In this document: positions 43,017 through 54,562 of the stretch, in pieces | Layout of the letters: each line of letters begins with the position of its first letter | Numbering within the stretch: the stretch's first letter is position 1 | Origin: Pararge aegeria | Lineage: Eukaryota; Arthropoda; Insecta; Lepidoptera; Nymphalidae | Assembly: GCF_905163445.1 (NCBI RefSeq) | Contig: NC_053191.1 | Span: 15,438,001 to 15,502,000 of the forward strand | Direction: 5' to 3' | Length of the DNA stretch: 64,000 bases | Translations under genes and position numbers: made by a program | The notes under the pieces: generated by a model | Database searches by the model: none | Told to the model about the DNA's origin: nothing | The model's input: the letters and a program-made list of their open reading frames with translations, nothing else

Positions 43017-43302
43017 TCATCATCATGTCAACCGATTACCGCCCACAATGAGAAGGGATTAAAGTCGTAGTCCACCACGCTGGCCCAGTGCGGATTGGTT
43101 GACTCCACAAACCTTTGACTACATTATGTAGAACTCTCAGGCACGCAGGTTTCCTTACGATGTTTTCCTACCGTTGAAGCAAGTGATATTTTAATTACTT
43201 GAAACGCACGTAACTTAGAAAAGTTAGAGATGCGTGCTGGGATTCGAATTCGGCCCCCCGAGAGTAAGGTCCAGTTCCTACCCACTGGGCTACCACCGCT
43301 TC
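43017..43302 (-). mobile_element. SINE1 copy, near full length
   Basis: In reverse: head 'agcggtggtagcccagtggg', B box GAATTCGAATCCCAGC, 'acttttctaagttacgtgcg', 'gtaggaaaacatcgtaagga', 'caatccgcactgggccagcg' and 'gggcggtaatcggttgacat'. Confidence 0.85.
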
Positions 43303-43342
43303 ATCATATTGTTGATAGTATATGCCCTTAGCCGCCGTATAG

Positions 43343-43692
43343 ACAACCGGTTGGCGCAGTGGGCAGCAACCCTGCTTTCTAAGTCCAAGGCTGTGGGTTC
43401 GGTTCCCACAACTGCTGAATGTTTGTGTGATGAACATGAAAGTTTATCAGTGGCTGGGTGTTTTTCTGTATATTATAAGTATTTATGTGTATTATATTCA
43501 TAAAAAAATATTAACCAGCTATCTTAGTACATGAATGTTTTTCAGTGTCTGGGGTATCTTTTTCTAAGTATTTATCTATATTATTCATAAAGATATTCAT
43601 CAGTCATCTTAGTTCCCATAACACAAGCTACGCTTACTTTGGGGCTAGATGGCAATGTTTGCAGTGTCTTAGTATATAAATTATTTATTTAT
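43343..43692 (+). mobile_element. SINE3 copy with internal duplication
   Basis: Head CAACCGGTTGGCGCAGTGGG and B box GTGGGTTCGGTTCCCACAAC. The body segment from 'tcagtggctgggtg' to 'cttagtac' occurs twice (about 43447-43530 and 43537-43618) before 'ggggctagatggcaatgttt' and an AT-rich tail. Confidence 0.8.
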
Positions 43693-43704
43693 TTTATCAT
43701 AAAG

Positions 43705-43800
43705 ACTTGCCGCTAAGTGATTTAGTGTTCCGGTGCGATGTGGCGCAGAAACCTGTTAGGGGTATAACTACTTAAACTTTTATAATGACGGGCCAATTAT
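43705..43800 (+). mobile_element. LINE 3' UTR fragment
   Basis: 'gacttgccgctaagtgattt', 'agtgttccggtgcgatgtgg' and 'gcgcagaaacctgttagggg' match a common lepidopteran LINE 3' UTR. Confidence 0.5.
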
Positions 43801-43857
43801 TTGACCCTCTTGATGGTAAATGGAAAACCATCGCCTATAATTTCATCCCTATCCCTA

Positions 43858-44107
43858 TCCCTACAAATATTATAAATGTGAATGTAAGTTTGTTTGTTAC
43901 GCTTTCTCGCGAAAACTACTAAATCGATCTTCATGAAACTTTTTATACATATTCTTGGAGGTATTAGAAATAATATAGTATACTTTTCATTGAAAAAAAA
44001 ATTACGTAAGATAAAAAAATCTCATATATTACTATAGGTGTAGATTATGTAGCAGTACCTACGCTGCCTCCCAAAATTACGTGAGCGAAGCCACAGGGCA
44101 CATCTAG
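43858..44107 (+). mobile_element. Complete short Helitron-like element
   Basis: A|TCCCTACAAATATTATAAAT start, 'gttacgctttctcgcgaaaa' interior, and GCCACAGGGCACATCTAG|T end. Inserted between A and T. Confidence 0.7.
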
Positions 44108-44815
44108 TTATAGTATAAATTAAAGTTTTTTTAGTATAAAAAAACCTGTAAACTGACGATAAATAAATTAAAAGGAAGATAGAAACAAGTACTGTTCTAT
44201 ATAAACCTTCTTAGTTTTTGAAAATATTATTTATAATTACGTAGATACCTATCGTATATAGAAAAATGTTCCTTTGAAATTGGTCGCAAAGTCAATTGAC
44301 TGAGAGATGACGTTTTAGTTGTACCAATCGAGATCCGATATCCCGCGATGGGGCAATATCAGCCAATATCGGTATAAGTCCGCCATAACGGATTGACCGG
44401 TCAGCCGGCGTCGCACGGGTCAGGGCTAATGGAATATCGATATCAACACGTGGACCGCACTATGCCTTTGAGATACTGTAAGCAATATTGAAGATAGTGA
44501 TGAGACTACCCAATATGCAATGCTTCTCAATAAAATCATTATAATAACAAATAATCAAATATCACTACTTTATTATCATCGTCTCTTAAGGGCGTTATAA
44601 TAATTTAAATGATAATGAAATTACAAAAGACCAGACCTACGTAGCTTGCACTCAACGGTCCTTTGACCCTATTTAATCGACTTACAAAAAAGGAGGAGGT
44701 TATCAATCCGGTTTTTTTTTTAATTATGATTGTTACCTGAGAACTCTGTCATTTGAAAAAAATATGTTTAACTTTCAAAGGGTATACCTCCCATAATGTA
44801 GAACCACATCGACTT
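44108..44815. other. Unassigned DNA with a GC-rich islet
   Basis: 44325-44460 is distinctly GC-richer than its surroundings (GATATCCCGCGATGGGGCAA, CCGGTCAGCCGGCGTCGCAC) and holds a CCAAT word, but no gene begins nearby. Candidate conserved non-coding sequence at most. Confidence 0.3.
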
Positions 44816-44819
44816 TCAT

Positions 44820-45155
44820 TGACCCATCATAGTCATCCATCAGCCTTTTAACGTACCACTGCTGGGCACGGGCTTCCTCTCTCGTAGGAGCTACGCTTTA
44901 AGTGCAAAGATCCGCCACGCTGCTCCAATGCGGTTTGGTGGGCTTCAACGTCTACTGTCACAAGTTACTGGCAATAACCGAACCCAACGGCTTAGCATGT
45001 TCTTAAGGCACGTGAGTTGATATCACCAATTTCCTAAATCCCGACAGTTTATCAAATTCTTGTAACAGAAAAAACACTATACTTAACAGTTTTATGGTCC
45101 GACCCGGGACCTCGTGATAAGAAGTTTAACCAGCTAACCATTAGACCAAGGCGTT
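44820..45155 (-). mobile_element. SINE2 copy, near full length
   Basis: In reverse: 'cgccttggtctaatggttag', 'gaggtcccgggtcggaccat', 'accgcattggagcagcgtgg' and 'gcccagcagtggtacgttaa'. Confidence 0.75.
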
Positions 45156-46435
45156 CAAATTATTTTGATTATTTTCGTTTATTTTAAAATTGTAAAATCA
45201 CCATCCCGATTATTGACCCACTAATGGTCAAAGAACTCCTCTTTCATATGAAAGAGCTCTTACATTGCAGGTTAGTCTGCTTACGACTTCCACGAATATT
45301 ACAAACTCCTACTCTTATGAAATTATCAGTAATAATAAACAAAAACGACAGCTTAGCGTACTATCTATATTTTAGAGAGAAGTTTCAAACTCTACTCAAT
45401 GGATCTGGCCCCACTTCTATTCGAGCAAATAGGGGTTTGGGTTTTTTTTACAGGGAGGTTTAGCAAGCAAGTTCTAATAAATAGCTTGAATTATATATTA
45501 TACTACATTGAATACCATTAAAAGTAGTATAAATATTCTTGTATTCTTGTATATATACAACGTGTAAATGAAAACCGAAATAATACTTCAGAGGCTTTAA
45601 AGATGTGTCTGAAATATTATCTGCGAAACCGAAATAACAATAGTTTTGAGTAAGCCATTATAGGTACTATGCACGCGTCGGTCTTTTATCTTCAATAGGG
45701 TTGTCATAATTAAACATTTAGAATGTTTTGAAATCGTTTGAATGGAGAAATAAATATGGTTCTTTTGATTTAATATTGATACGGGGGGATTCCATATGAA
45801 ATATACTAATACACACTTCGACAGTTTTTCGTAATTCCGCTACACGTTGTATTATATATGTATTATCTGAATCTCGGAAACGGCTCGAACGATTTTCCTG
45901 AAATCAGTGTGAAGGGGGTTTCGGGGTGATAAATCGATCTAGCAAGTTTCCTTTCTTAGAATACGCAGCTCTATCTGAGTTTTCATGCATTGAAAAACTG
46001 CTACAATATCACTAGAATACGGAGGTAAATTTCGTCACCATAGGGTCATTATTTATAAAAGACCAAAAAACCCCGGTTCGAGTCTAGGTGATTTGTTTTC
46101 TCCTCTTTTTTTCCAAGATATTAGAATATTTATTGTATGGAAAAGTGACGTTTGACAGCAGTAATCGCGAGATTTACGCCTGTCGCTATTTTTTGATTTA
46201 CCAATAAAAGCTCGGTCACCCATTTACTATTTATTATTACTCAAAGATAATAAACCACATGACATATTTGAGTCTGGTGTAAATAATACCAAATCCTGAC
46301 AAATAATGCAAGTTCATTCCAACTGAGCTAGTATGATTTACGAGCCAGCAGTCGTAACCTACGTGCGGCCCTCGAACCATCAATTACTGTCAACTGTCAC
46401 ACTATTACTAATCCTTAGAAACGTCTTACAACAAT
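45156..46435. other. Unassigned DNA
   Basis: Segments near 45880-46030 ('ggaaacggctcgaacgattt', 'gaagggggtttcggggtgat') resemble Helitron-like interiors, but ends are missing. No gene. Confidence 0.3.
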
Positions 46436-46439
46436 TATT

Positions 46440-46580
46440 CAGCTGGATAGCTCAGTGGGTAAGCCTTCGACTTCACTTTCGGAGGGGGCCGAGTTCGAAT
46501 CCCAGAACACACACGCACACACCTCTAACTTTTCTAAGTTATATGCATTTTAAGAAATTAAATTATAAAGCCAGGTATTT
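46440..46580 (+). mobile_element. SINE1 5' fragment
   Basis: 'agctggatagctcagtgggt' head, GAGTTCGAATCCCAGA B box and 'acttttctaagttatatgca', then unrelated sequence. A (CA)n insertion splits the 'cacgcacctctaac' block. Confidence 0.75.
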
Positions 46581-46637
46581 TTTTTTGTTATCACCATCTC
46601 ACAGTAAATTAATATTAAGTTTTGAAGTTAGAGCAAT

Positions 46638-46880
46638 TCACACCCAAGCTTTTTTATCGTTTAAGTAATCCTTTACATTATAATACGATTTTTTAGTAAG
46701 CTTATGTTTTATATAAACTTTGAACTTATTGAGAGGCATCTCAAAGATTTCATTCGGTAATTTGTTATAAAATAATATACAATTGCCCTTGAATGAATTA
46801 GCAATTTTATGTAGCCTAGTAAACTGCACAACGAGTTTATTTTTGCTTCTAATATTTATATTGTTACAGTCAAAATAAAT
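46638..46880 (-). pseudogene. LINE ORF2 C-terminus fragment
   Basis: Minus-strand frame ending at 46638 reads QFTRLHKIANSFKGNCILFY, NKLPNEIFEMPLNKFKVYIK and KKSYYNVKDYLNDKKAWV, the last residues of the LINE family also seen at 41280-42015. The 5' side stops abruptly near 46880. Confidence 0.7.
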
Positions 46881-47312
46881 ATATAAAGTTTATAATAACG
46901 ATGATTGTTGTAAACATATTATATAGCACCGTTGAACTATACGAAAATTTGTTACGATTATATCTTACCCATAGAATATGTGTGGGTGGTATATGGATAG
47001 GAAAAAAGGCTGAATGTATTTTTTATTAGCTCGTTGTTATCCTCTTTTATGTCTCAATATTTGATTTATGCAGAATTTAAAATTTATCATGCTAGTTTGT
47101 AATCATATTTAATTCATGAAAATATAGTGCTATAATTTAAAAGAATTCACCCTCAGAGTCTAATTAAACGACTTGAAGAACAAAACAACATCGAAGTGGG
47201 AAACTGGGTCGGATGCTTGGCGACGGAAAGTTCCATCTATTCGAGAGTACGTATTTATACCTGCCATCCCTTGTGTTAAGTTTTATACCTATTACCTTGT
47301 TTTAATACTTGT
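46881..47312. other. Unassigned DNA
   Basis: Nothing recognised. Confidence 0.3.
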
Positions 47313-47442
47313 TACCGCCTCGTTAGTCTAGTGGTTAGGTTTCAACTACGGATCACCAGGGTCTGGGTTCGAACTCCAGGTCAGGTTAAATTTTATTGGG
47401 TATTTTCTATTTAAGAATTTTCGATACCAGCCCGGAGATTTT
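47313..47442 (+). mobile_element. SINE2 5' fragment
   Basis: CCTCGTTAGTCTAGTGGTTA and GGGTTCGAACTCC, followed by the 'taccagcccggagatttt' segment; the body beyond is missing. Confidence 0.75.
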
Positions 47443-47618
47443 ATTTTTTGTTATTTTATTATCTTTTTTATCAAAAGATGCACAAATGTTACATAATTTT
47501 TTTTCTCGCCAAACTGGTTAACCAGTTTGTTGGCGAGTTAGCGCTCGTCAATATACATCTAACATGCACCTAAAGCTAGAATATAATAAAAACTATATCT
47601 AGTACATCTAACTCCTAA

Positions 47619-47795
47619 TCTATATACATAAAATAAAGTTGTGTTAGTTACACCAACTCAAGAACGGCTAGACCAATTTTTATGATATTTGATTTTTTGT
47701 ATTCCTCTTCGACCGGAATAGGATAATAAGTATTAAAATATAACATTCATAAAAAAAAAAATGATCCGCGGTACGAAGTTCGCCGGGTCAGCTAG
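47619..47795 (+). mobile_element. Complete short Helitron-like element
   Basis: A|TCTATATACATAAAATAAAG start and TTCGCCGGGTCAGCTAG|T end, 177 bp. Interior 'agaacggctagaccaatttt'. A different subfamily from its neighbour at 47838. Confidence 0.7.
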
Positions 47796-47837
47796 TTAAT
47801 AATATTTTAACGAAGACAAAGATTACAAAAAAAAGAA

Positions 47838-48309
47838 TCCCTACTAATATTATAAATGTCAACGTAAGTTTGTTTGCGCTTTCACACAAAAACTAATAAA
47901 CCGATCCTCATGAAACTTTGTACACATATTTTTGGAAGTGTTAGAAGTAATATAGGATACTTTTTATCCCGACATTAAGCTGGGTTCCTTTGAGAGAGGG
48001 GATGAAAGTGTTTGATGATTTTACACCGTAACTCCGACAAATTATAACCGAATTAAAGTATTATTTTTGTACTATAGAGGTACCTATGTATTATAGAGGT
48101 TATAATATTTATTTAATTTTGCCCAAACTTGAGTAGATATGATGAATGTAGTTGGGGTTAGAGGACAGAACTCCTCAGCGGACAGCAGCAAACCCCTCAT
48201 TTAAGGCTTAGCGATACTGAATACTTTATTTTTTTTAGAGCTAAAACTAAATTGAATGCCAAATCAATAAACAAAATCAAACGCAGACGAAGTCGCGGGC
48301 AACAGCTAG
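47838..48309 (+). mobile_element. Complete Helitron-like element
   Basis: A|TCCCTACTAATATTATAAAT start and AAGTCGCGGGCAACAGCTAG|T end, 472 bp, same orientation as and 42 bp after the previous one. Non-coding. Confidence 0.75.
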
Positions 48310-48354
48310 TAGAAATATATATATAAATAGGCTAAAACAAATTCACTACCACTA

Positions 48355-48575
48355 AAGTGAGGTATTTGGACCCCCGTTCGATGTCAGCCCACGTGCATTC
48401 GATAGTACGTAAAACTCTGTCCCGTTCATTAACACTTAAATGTTGTTATAGTCGTTAAAGCCCACCAACCCACATTGGAGCAGCGTGGTGGGTCTATGCT
48501 CTAAAACCGTCTTTCTCATGAGAGACGAGGCGACGTCCAGTGGCACGTTAATAGGCTGCGGATCTTGAATACTTA
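48355..48575 (+). mobile_element. SINE2 3' part
   Basis: 'aaagcccaccaacccacatt', 'ggagcagcgtggtgggtcta', 'tctcatgagagacgaggcga' and 'gtccagtggcacgttaatag'. The tRNA-like head is missing. Confidence 0.65.
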
Positions 48576-49135
48576 TTGACTGCCTTTTTGCTCCAGGAGT
48601 TAGGATGTTCGGATACGGTTCTCCGATCATGGGTGCACGGAAGGAAATAATATCCTAATATTATACGTGATATGTCAAACGGGGATAAACTTCTCTTTTC
48701 CCCTATACTTTGGCAGCTGGATTAGTTCATCCCTTGTCGGTGATAGATATAATGGGGGGATAAAATTTTTGTTTCGTACTAATGTTGTCTGTGCGACAAC
48801 AAATAAAAAGAGTAAATAAAAATACTTCCAAGAACACTTTAAGTAGTCTGTTTTGGTTATTATTACTTACATGTTATAATAATCTCTAAATCCCGCCAAA
48901 CGAACCAATACTCTAAAAATCTCTCATAAAAGAGTAAACTTTAATAGGCTGAGGATATAGTTGGATGAGGAAAATTTTGGATGGCATGAAATATTCGGTT
49001 AAACTCGGTTTAACATCAATAGAGTTTAACAAACATTGACTCGGTAGTGTTTGCACTCGTTGACAAAACATTGGAGATCGATAGAAATACGTACCACATT
49101 CGGTTATAACGACATTGGGTTACTTTTCCAATGTT
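48576..49135. other. Unassigned DNA
   Basis: No gene recognised. Confidence 0.3.
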
Positions 49136-49137
49136 GA

Positions 49138-49513
49138 ATCATCATCAACATATCAACCCGTTACCAGCCCACTACAGGGCACGGGTCTCCCACAATGAGA
49201 AGGGGTTAAGCTGTAGTCCACCACGCTGGCCCAATACGGGTTACAGGACTCCATATACCTTTGGGAACATTATGGAGAGCTCTCAGGCATGCAGGTTTCC
49301 TCACGATGTTTTCCTTTACCGTTAAAGCAAAAGATATTTTAATTGCTTAAAATGCACATAACTTAGTAAATTTAGAGGTGCTGGAATTCGAGGGAACATG
49401 CCTCACGATGTTTTCCTTCACCGATGAAGCAAGTGTTATATATATTGCTTAAAACGCACATAACTTAGAAAAGTTAGTAAAGTCGAAGTCCTTCCCACTG
49501 GGCTATCACCGTT
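49138..49513 (-). mobile_element. SINE1 copy with internal tandem duplication
   Basis: All SINE1 blocks are in reverse orientation, but the segment from 'acataactta' through the GGAAAACATCGTGAGG block occurs twice (about 49298-49382 and 49398-49473). Confidence 0.75.
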
Positions 49514-49599
49514 TAAGTTCAATATTCAATTTTTTTTACATGTGGAGTTGACTCATGATTTAAAAAATTACCTAAGGCTTTTTAAAGTAAACATCCAGT

Positions 49600-49893
49600 A
49601 TCCATCGGGTATCCATCCTTCATCATCTAAACCACAGGAAGTCCAGTACTGGACAAAGTAATTTCGCAGGGATTTAGAAAAGCCAAGGTTTTTGTGGCGC
49701 TGGCGTCCAAGCGCCTCTCTGTAACTCCTTTTGATTCGTCTATGCACTGCGGGGGGTCTGCCGCTACGCTACGTCCATCTTTCCTTCCAGATATGCGCTT
49801 CCCACCCACTGCCACTTTAATATCTGCTAAGCTATGTATGTAGCCCTGTTTTCTACTGCGGATCTCCTTTTTTCTCCTCAGCTCTTCTTTCAT
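49600..49893 (-). mobile_element. RTE-type LINE 3' end, diverged
   Basis: Minus strand: KKEIRSRKQGYIHSLADIKV is the altered counterpart of the 'EEIRRRTRVTDIAQRVAKLKW' segment of the element at 805-3482. The end 'tccagtactggacttcctgt' then GATGATGAAGG parallels the ORF end and ATG-rich tail. The reading frame has degenerated. Confidence 0.6.
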
Positions 49894-50390
49894 TTGAAAT
49901 CGTAGGGATCATCTTCATTCTAAAACGGCTGATTAGTGTTTGATGAAATTTTGTATCTTATGACTTGAAGTTATTCTATAGTTACTTTTGAAGCCGAAAA
50001 CCTACTTGTATTATTAAGACGACAGTTTTTCACACAGCAACTATCGCATTAATTAGCGATCTAAATAAAGTGTACTTTTTTTCCTTTAAACAAAACGAAT
50101 AAAAAAAAATGTTGCTAGAAAATATCATTTTGTATTGCGTGATACTTCATCTAGATACTATAAATATTAAGCGATTCCATTACGTGTCGCGTGCTATTAA
50201 CAACTTGTAACGTTCCAGTGGAGTGAAAATCAATATTTTTTAAATTTTTAAGTGACCTATATTACCTTTTTTATAGCCTTTATATCACCTTAGTGTAGGT
50301 ATGTAGGTACCTGTAGATTATTTAATCCTTAATCATGATAAAAATTTAAACACTATTAGCGGTGTATTAAATAGCGATTCACAACGACTT
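49894..50390. other. Unassigned DNA
   Basis: Nothing recognised. Confidence 0.3.
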
Positions 50391-50394
50391 AGTT

Positions 50395-50965
50395 AAAAAA
50401 GCAGGAAAATCTCTATGGTGCAGTTTATAATTTCTTCAAACTTTATTCTCCACACCAAAAACATCTTCGGCAATGTTACGCACGTTTAACTGCGACACTG
50501 GAACATCCTCGGGAGATGTTAACTTTACAATGAATAATTATCAAAATTAAGCTTAACTTTCTATACTCTGCAAAAAGCAGGAGAATCTGTGTGGTGTAAT
50601 TTATAATTTCTTCAATCCTTATACTCCACACCAAACAGATCTTCGGCAATATACCCTCTACGCAACGTTTCGCTCCGAAATCGGAGCATCCTCAGGAGAT
50701 GTTGACTTTACAATGAATAATTGTTAAGACAATCAAATTCAGTATAGCAAATTAAGCTTAGTTTTGATAATATATCATGGATATCCGCAAAGTAACGCCT
50801 GCTGCTATCCAATGAATAATTGATCACAATGTTTGGTGTGGAGTAAAAAGATTGAAAAAATTATAAATACAGGTTCTACTGTTTTTCGCGGAGTATAGCA
50901 AATTAAGCTTAATTTTCATAATATATCATGGAATTCCGCAAAGCAACGCCTGCTTCTATACAAAA
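50395..50965. repeat. Repeat A cluster (at least two copies)
   Basis: A partial copy (50395-50540) is followed by a fuller one (50538-50790), both with the GGAGCATCCTC(A/G)GGAGATGTT core on the minus strand, and then an inverted terminal block ending 'atggaattccgcaaagcaac' / 'gcctgcttctat' at about 50965. Confidence 0.65.
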
Positions 50966-51255
50966 TTTAATTTCGACCCATACAATTATTTCTAAATAGA
51001 TTGACATATGAATTATATAAAAAAAACCGTCTAATTGAACTCAAATATAACTCAAAAGATTACGGCATGGTCGCGTTTGCATACCTATCTCGTATTATCT
51101 CTTTAATCATTCGTGCATAATATGCAGTAAAAGGGAAAAACTTTTGTTTTAATTATTTAAGACGATTATTTTACCTATTTTGATAAGAATTCATAAGTTT
51201 TGATAATATGACCAATAAACATGATCTAACGATTCTATTTTTTTTTTATTTAATA

Positions 51256-52259
51256 CTAGCGGACCCGCGCGACTTCGTCCGCGAATGATTCAACTTCAAA
51301 AAGTAGTCGTATGCTGTCGCGGACTGTTTTATAGAACTTTAAAGAAACAATTCCGACATACTTACTAAATATTTCCGTCGTTTGGCGTAACGTTTACCGT
51401 TCACGCATCGCACGCATCGGAATGTCTCAAAAAGGATATTTTTTGCAGTTTTTGCAACATTATTCATTGAGGATGGTAGTCATTGGTTGTAGCGTGATGT
51501 TTTATAGCCTTTTTAATACTACTAATGCAAAATAAAACTGAAATCGAAACGGCATTTTCTGAGATTAGTGCGTTCAACCAAACAAACTCAAAAGCTTGAT
51601 AATATTTCAACTATGCCCATCTAAAAAAACCACGCCAATCTAAAACTTCGCTGCGCGGAATTTGAAAGACAAATGCGGAAAAAAAGTGATGTTATTCTGT
51701 AGGAGCTGTTGGCTTTTCCGGGAAATACAGAAGCCTATGAGCTATTCCAGGATGGTACGCATGCATTCGATCGTTGTCCCATATGCCTTGCCGTCGCAAG
51801 GCATATGGGACAACGATCGAATGTTATATGTGAAGAGTTATGTCTTTTATCTCCGACAATATTTATCAGATCCTTATTAAAATATGACACTACATACTTG
51901 ATAGTATACACTTTCAAATAAAAAAGAAATTAAAATAAAATTGATTCAAATTTAACGTAGTTATGAAGTAAAATTGATAAAAAATTTCATCCCATTTCCC
52001 GGAGGAAACTTACTGTTTATCGGGATAAAAAGTATCCTATATGTTGAGCCAGAACATCAGCAACAACTATACAAAATTTTATTTAAATCCGTTCAGTTGT
52101 TTTCACGTGTTGCCCGGACAGACAGACAGACAGAGAGACAAACAAAAATTCAATTAAAATCTGTTTTGGACTCAGTAACGATTATAAAGCATCCCCCGGT
52201 AAAAAATTTCAAAATATATTAAATGTACAGAAATCTCCGAGATTTATTATAAGTATAGA
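51256..52259 (-). mobile_element. Helitron-like element, 1.0 kb
   Basis: On the minus strand: A|TCTATACTTATAATAAATCT start and AAGTCGCGCGGGTCCGCTAG|T end. The interior contains the GTCTGTCTGTCCGGGCAAC block shared with 17168-17859. It also carries a perfect 28-bp-arm hairpin at 51764-51823 that the sister copy lacks. No Rep/helicase coding is present. Confidence 0.75.
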
Positions 52260-52885
52260 TTATATAAAAAACTACTTTTTTACTTAAATATAAAAGTTAA
52301 ACATATGCTGTCGGAGACTTTTTTGTAGGCATTATAAAGGTCTACAAATTTTCCATAAAACTCAATCATATATGTCTCATCGTTAAGGCAGCGTTTGTAA
52401 GAAACGATTTCGTTCGACCGTTTTTTCTGCGACTTACTTAGTAAATCCGACTACCTCGAAAAGATATTGTCAGTTCTCAGGTATAGCCTATGACACTTAC
52501 AAGTAATGTGGCTTTATAATGGTGAAAGTATTCTGAAAATCAGTTCAGTATATCCAGAGATTACCCCGACAGTGATACAAATTCACAAATTCACAAACTT
52601 TACCTCTTATAAAGAGTAGTATAGATAGAGATACTATAGATTACTTTTTTTAATTTTGATTGCTTTTGAGTTCATTTTGCTTGGATTAGTTTCTCCGGGT
52701 TCAACATTATGACAATTAAAATAATTTTAAACTGGTGACGATTCGAATATTTTTTTAATTAAGGTGAGTGACCACAATTATTGTAATGCCGCGCCGCCAC
52801 ATTAAATTCTTACTTAGAGTTAATCTTCACCACCAATTTTATAATTCTGTAATCTTTCATAGATAAATAAAATAAAACTATTATT
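52260..52885. other. Unassigned DNA
   Basis: No gene recognised. The segment 52330-52620 ('ctgcgacttacttagtaaat', 'gaaaatcagttcagtatatc') may be an old Helitron interior. Confidence 0.3.
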
Positions 52886-52887
52886 AG

Positions 52888-53056
52888 TTAACGCAGCGTA
52901 GGTCGGCCCCCAACGCGGTGGACAGATGACATCAGGCGAGTAGCTAGGAGCCGTTGGAGGCAAGCGGCCCAGGACCGTGTATTGTGGAACTCCCTATAAA
53001 AGACCTATGTCCAGCAGTGGACGTCAATTGGTTGAGATGATGATGATGATGATGAA
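52888..53056 (+). mobile_element. RTE-type LINE 3' end
   Basis: Plus-strand copy of the last about 150 bases of the element at 805-3482: 'aacgcagcgtaggtcggccc', 'ggtggacagatgacatcagg', 'aggcaagcggcccaggaccg' and 'atgtccagcagtggacgtca', then GGTTGA and a (GATGAT)n tail to about 53056. Confidence 0.85.
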
Positions 53057-53339
53057 TATTAGTTGATTTTGGGGAGTGAAAACTTGTAATTGCCTTCAAA
53101 TTACTATGTCGCAGAACAGGCGTGTCTTGAGTATAGAAATAACTTTCTCCGAACATTTAATTTCAAGCCCTGTGGTGCGTACAAAATGTAATTAAGTGCA
53201 GGAGTGAGGGTAATAAATTATTACGGAAGCTTGCCCAATTAAGGAATAGAATTGTTTGTGCGAAACTTTTGGTTAATAAACAAGTTCGCAAAAGATAGAG
53301 TGATAAACGAGTATAACTTGCTATTTTTGTCGTGACAAC

Positions 53340-53860
53340 GTCTTATAATTCGATGGAGCCGGCTGCACGCACGAAAAATCATGACAACATGCGGCGTTAC
53401 CTTGCTCTGAGGCGTTCCACTTTAAGACTTAAAGTGCAAGCGAGAGCGCGAAACGAGCGACAAAGAGGCACAGTCGGCCTCCGCGCTCGGCAGCGTTCGA
53501 CATCTGTCTCTCTCTTACTTGAGTGAGCGATGCGTTCGCGTGGATAGCTGCTATCCAATAATACATTTACATGTTTTCGTCAAGTATGAAGTGCAGTGAA
53601 AAGTGAATGTGGTGTCAATTGTTTATAGCAACGATGATGATAGAAACTAGGTACATTGTAAAAACAAATTACATAATTGTATTCATGCGTACAAATAAAT
53701 GTAACTTGATCAATTCAATTGTGATTTCAATCTATCTACTTTCTATATCCATACAAAATATCTATCAAACAAATAAAATTTAATTCAGTATTCTCTTATG
53801 ACGTTGTCACGTTTAACTATCGTCATTAAAGCGAATTTACAGACAATTGATTTTTTCATG
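53340..53860 (+). repeat. Dispersed repeat D, copy 2
   Basis: Same blocks as 10965-11400 in the same order and orientation, plus about 110 bp of extra sequence between 'agcaacgatgatg' (53630) and 'atctatcaaacaaataaaat' (53760). It ends 'gacgttgtcacgtttaacta' ... 'ttacagacaattgat'. Confidence 0.7.
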
Positions 53861-53899
53861 ATAAAATTGATAACTTAAATCTTATATTACTAAATCTTC

Positions 53900-54120
53900 T
53901 TGTGACAGAGAAAGGGAAGTTCTGCCGCCAAGCAGCAGTGTTCTGGTCTAGATATCATGGTTGCCGGTGCAATAACAGACACATGAGGCTTATTATTTAC
54001 ACCTCTGGTTTATGGTCACTAGGCGGCACTTTGTGAAACATGTTTGCGTGCCTTGTGACGTGTTGCTATGTTCATAGGCCATGGTTCCATCAGCAGGGTC
54101 ATCTGCTTAGTCCGTTAAAA
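53900..54120 (+). mobile_element. LINE 3' UTR fragment
   Basis: 'ttctgccgccaagcagcagt', 'atggttgccggtgcaataac', 'ctaggcggcactttgtgaaa' and 'ccttgtgacgtgttgctatg': same family as 21140-21775 and 61140-61340. Confidence 0.65.
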
Positions 54121-54560
54121 AAAAATAACTTGTACGTGAAGTTATTTTCTAATACGAAGGTTTCTTATATCAGTTTTTTTTGTTTTATTGTTGGCAAGTT
54201 ACACGTGTCTGTCTTTATTCGTGGCTGGTGATCGTGGAAGTAGATAATATACTAGACCGTATATTTTCTGTGACCAGCGTTTGGAAGCCTCCTTCCGGCG
54301 ACGCCGCGCCAGGCCGAGTTTTTCCGATAATATGTAAAACGTCGTGTACTCCGGTTACGATAATAGTGCTTAATTTAATTCGTATGCGACAAAATCATCA
54401 GATACATAAGAGACTAGGCTTTTACCTTCCTCATCGCCGGTGGTCACTATCTTTTGAAGGAAAGTACTTTGATCACATTGGCTGCACGAAGTGGGCTCCA
54501 TCGTTTCTGGAAATGTGATCGAACTACACAAGAATCTTGGAAAGAAATCTGGTTTTCTTG
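54121..54560. other. Unassigned DNA
   Basis: Overlapping open frames on both strands (54180-54678 and 54370-54564), none with recognisable motifs. No repeat identified. Confidence 0.3.
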
Positions 54561-54562
54561 CC

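Noticed and set aside
52944..53156. Histidine-rich open frame on the minus strand
   Set aside because: The His run is the antisense of the (ATG)n tail of an RTE LINE 3' end.
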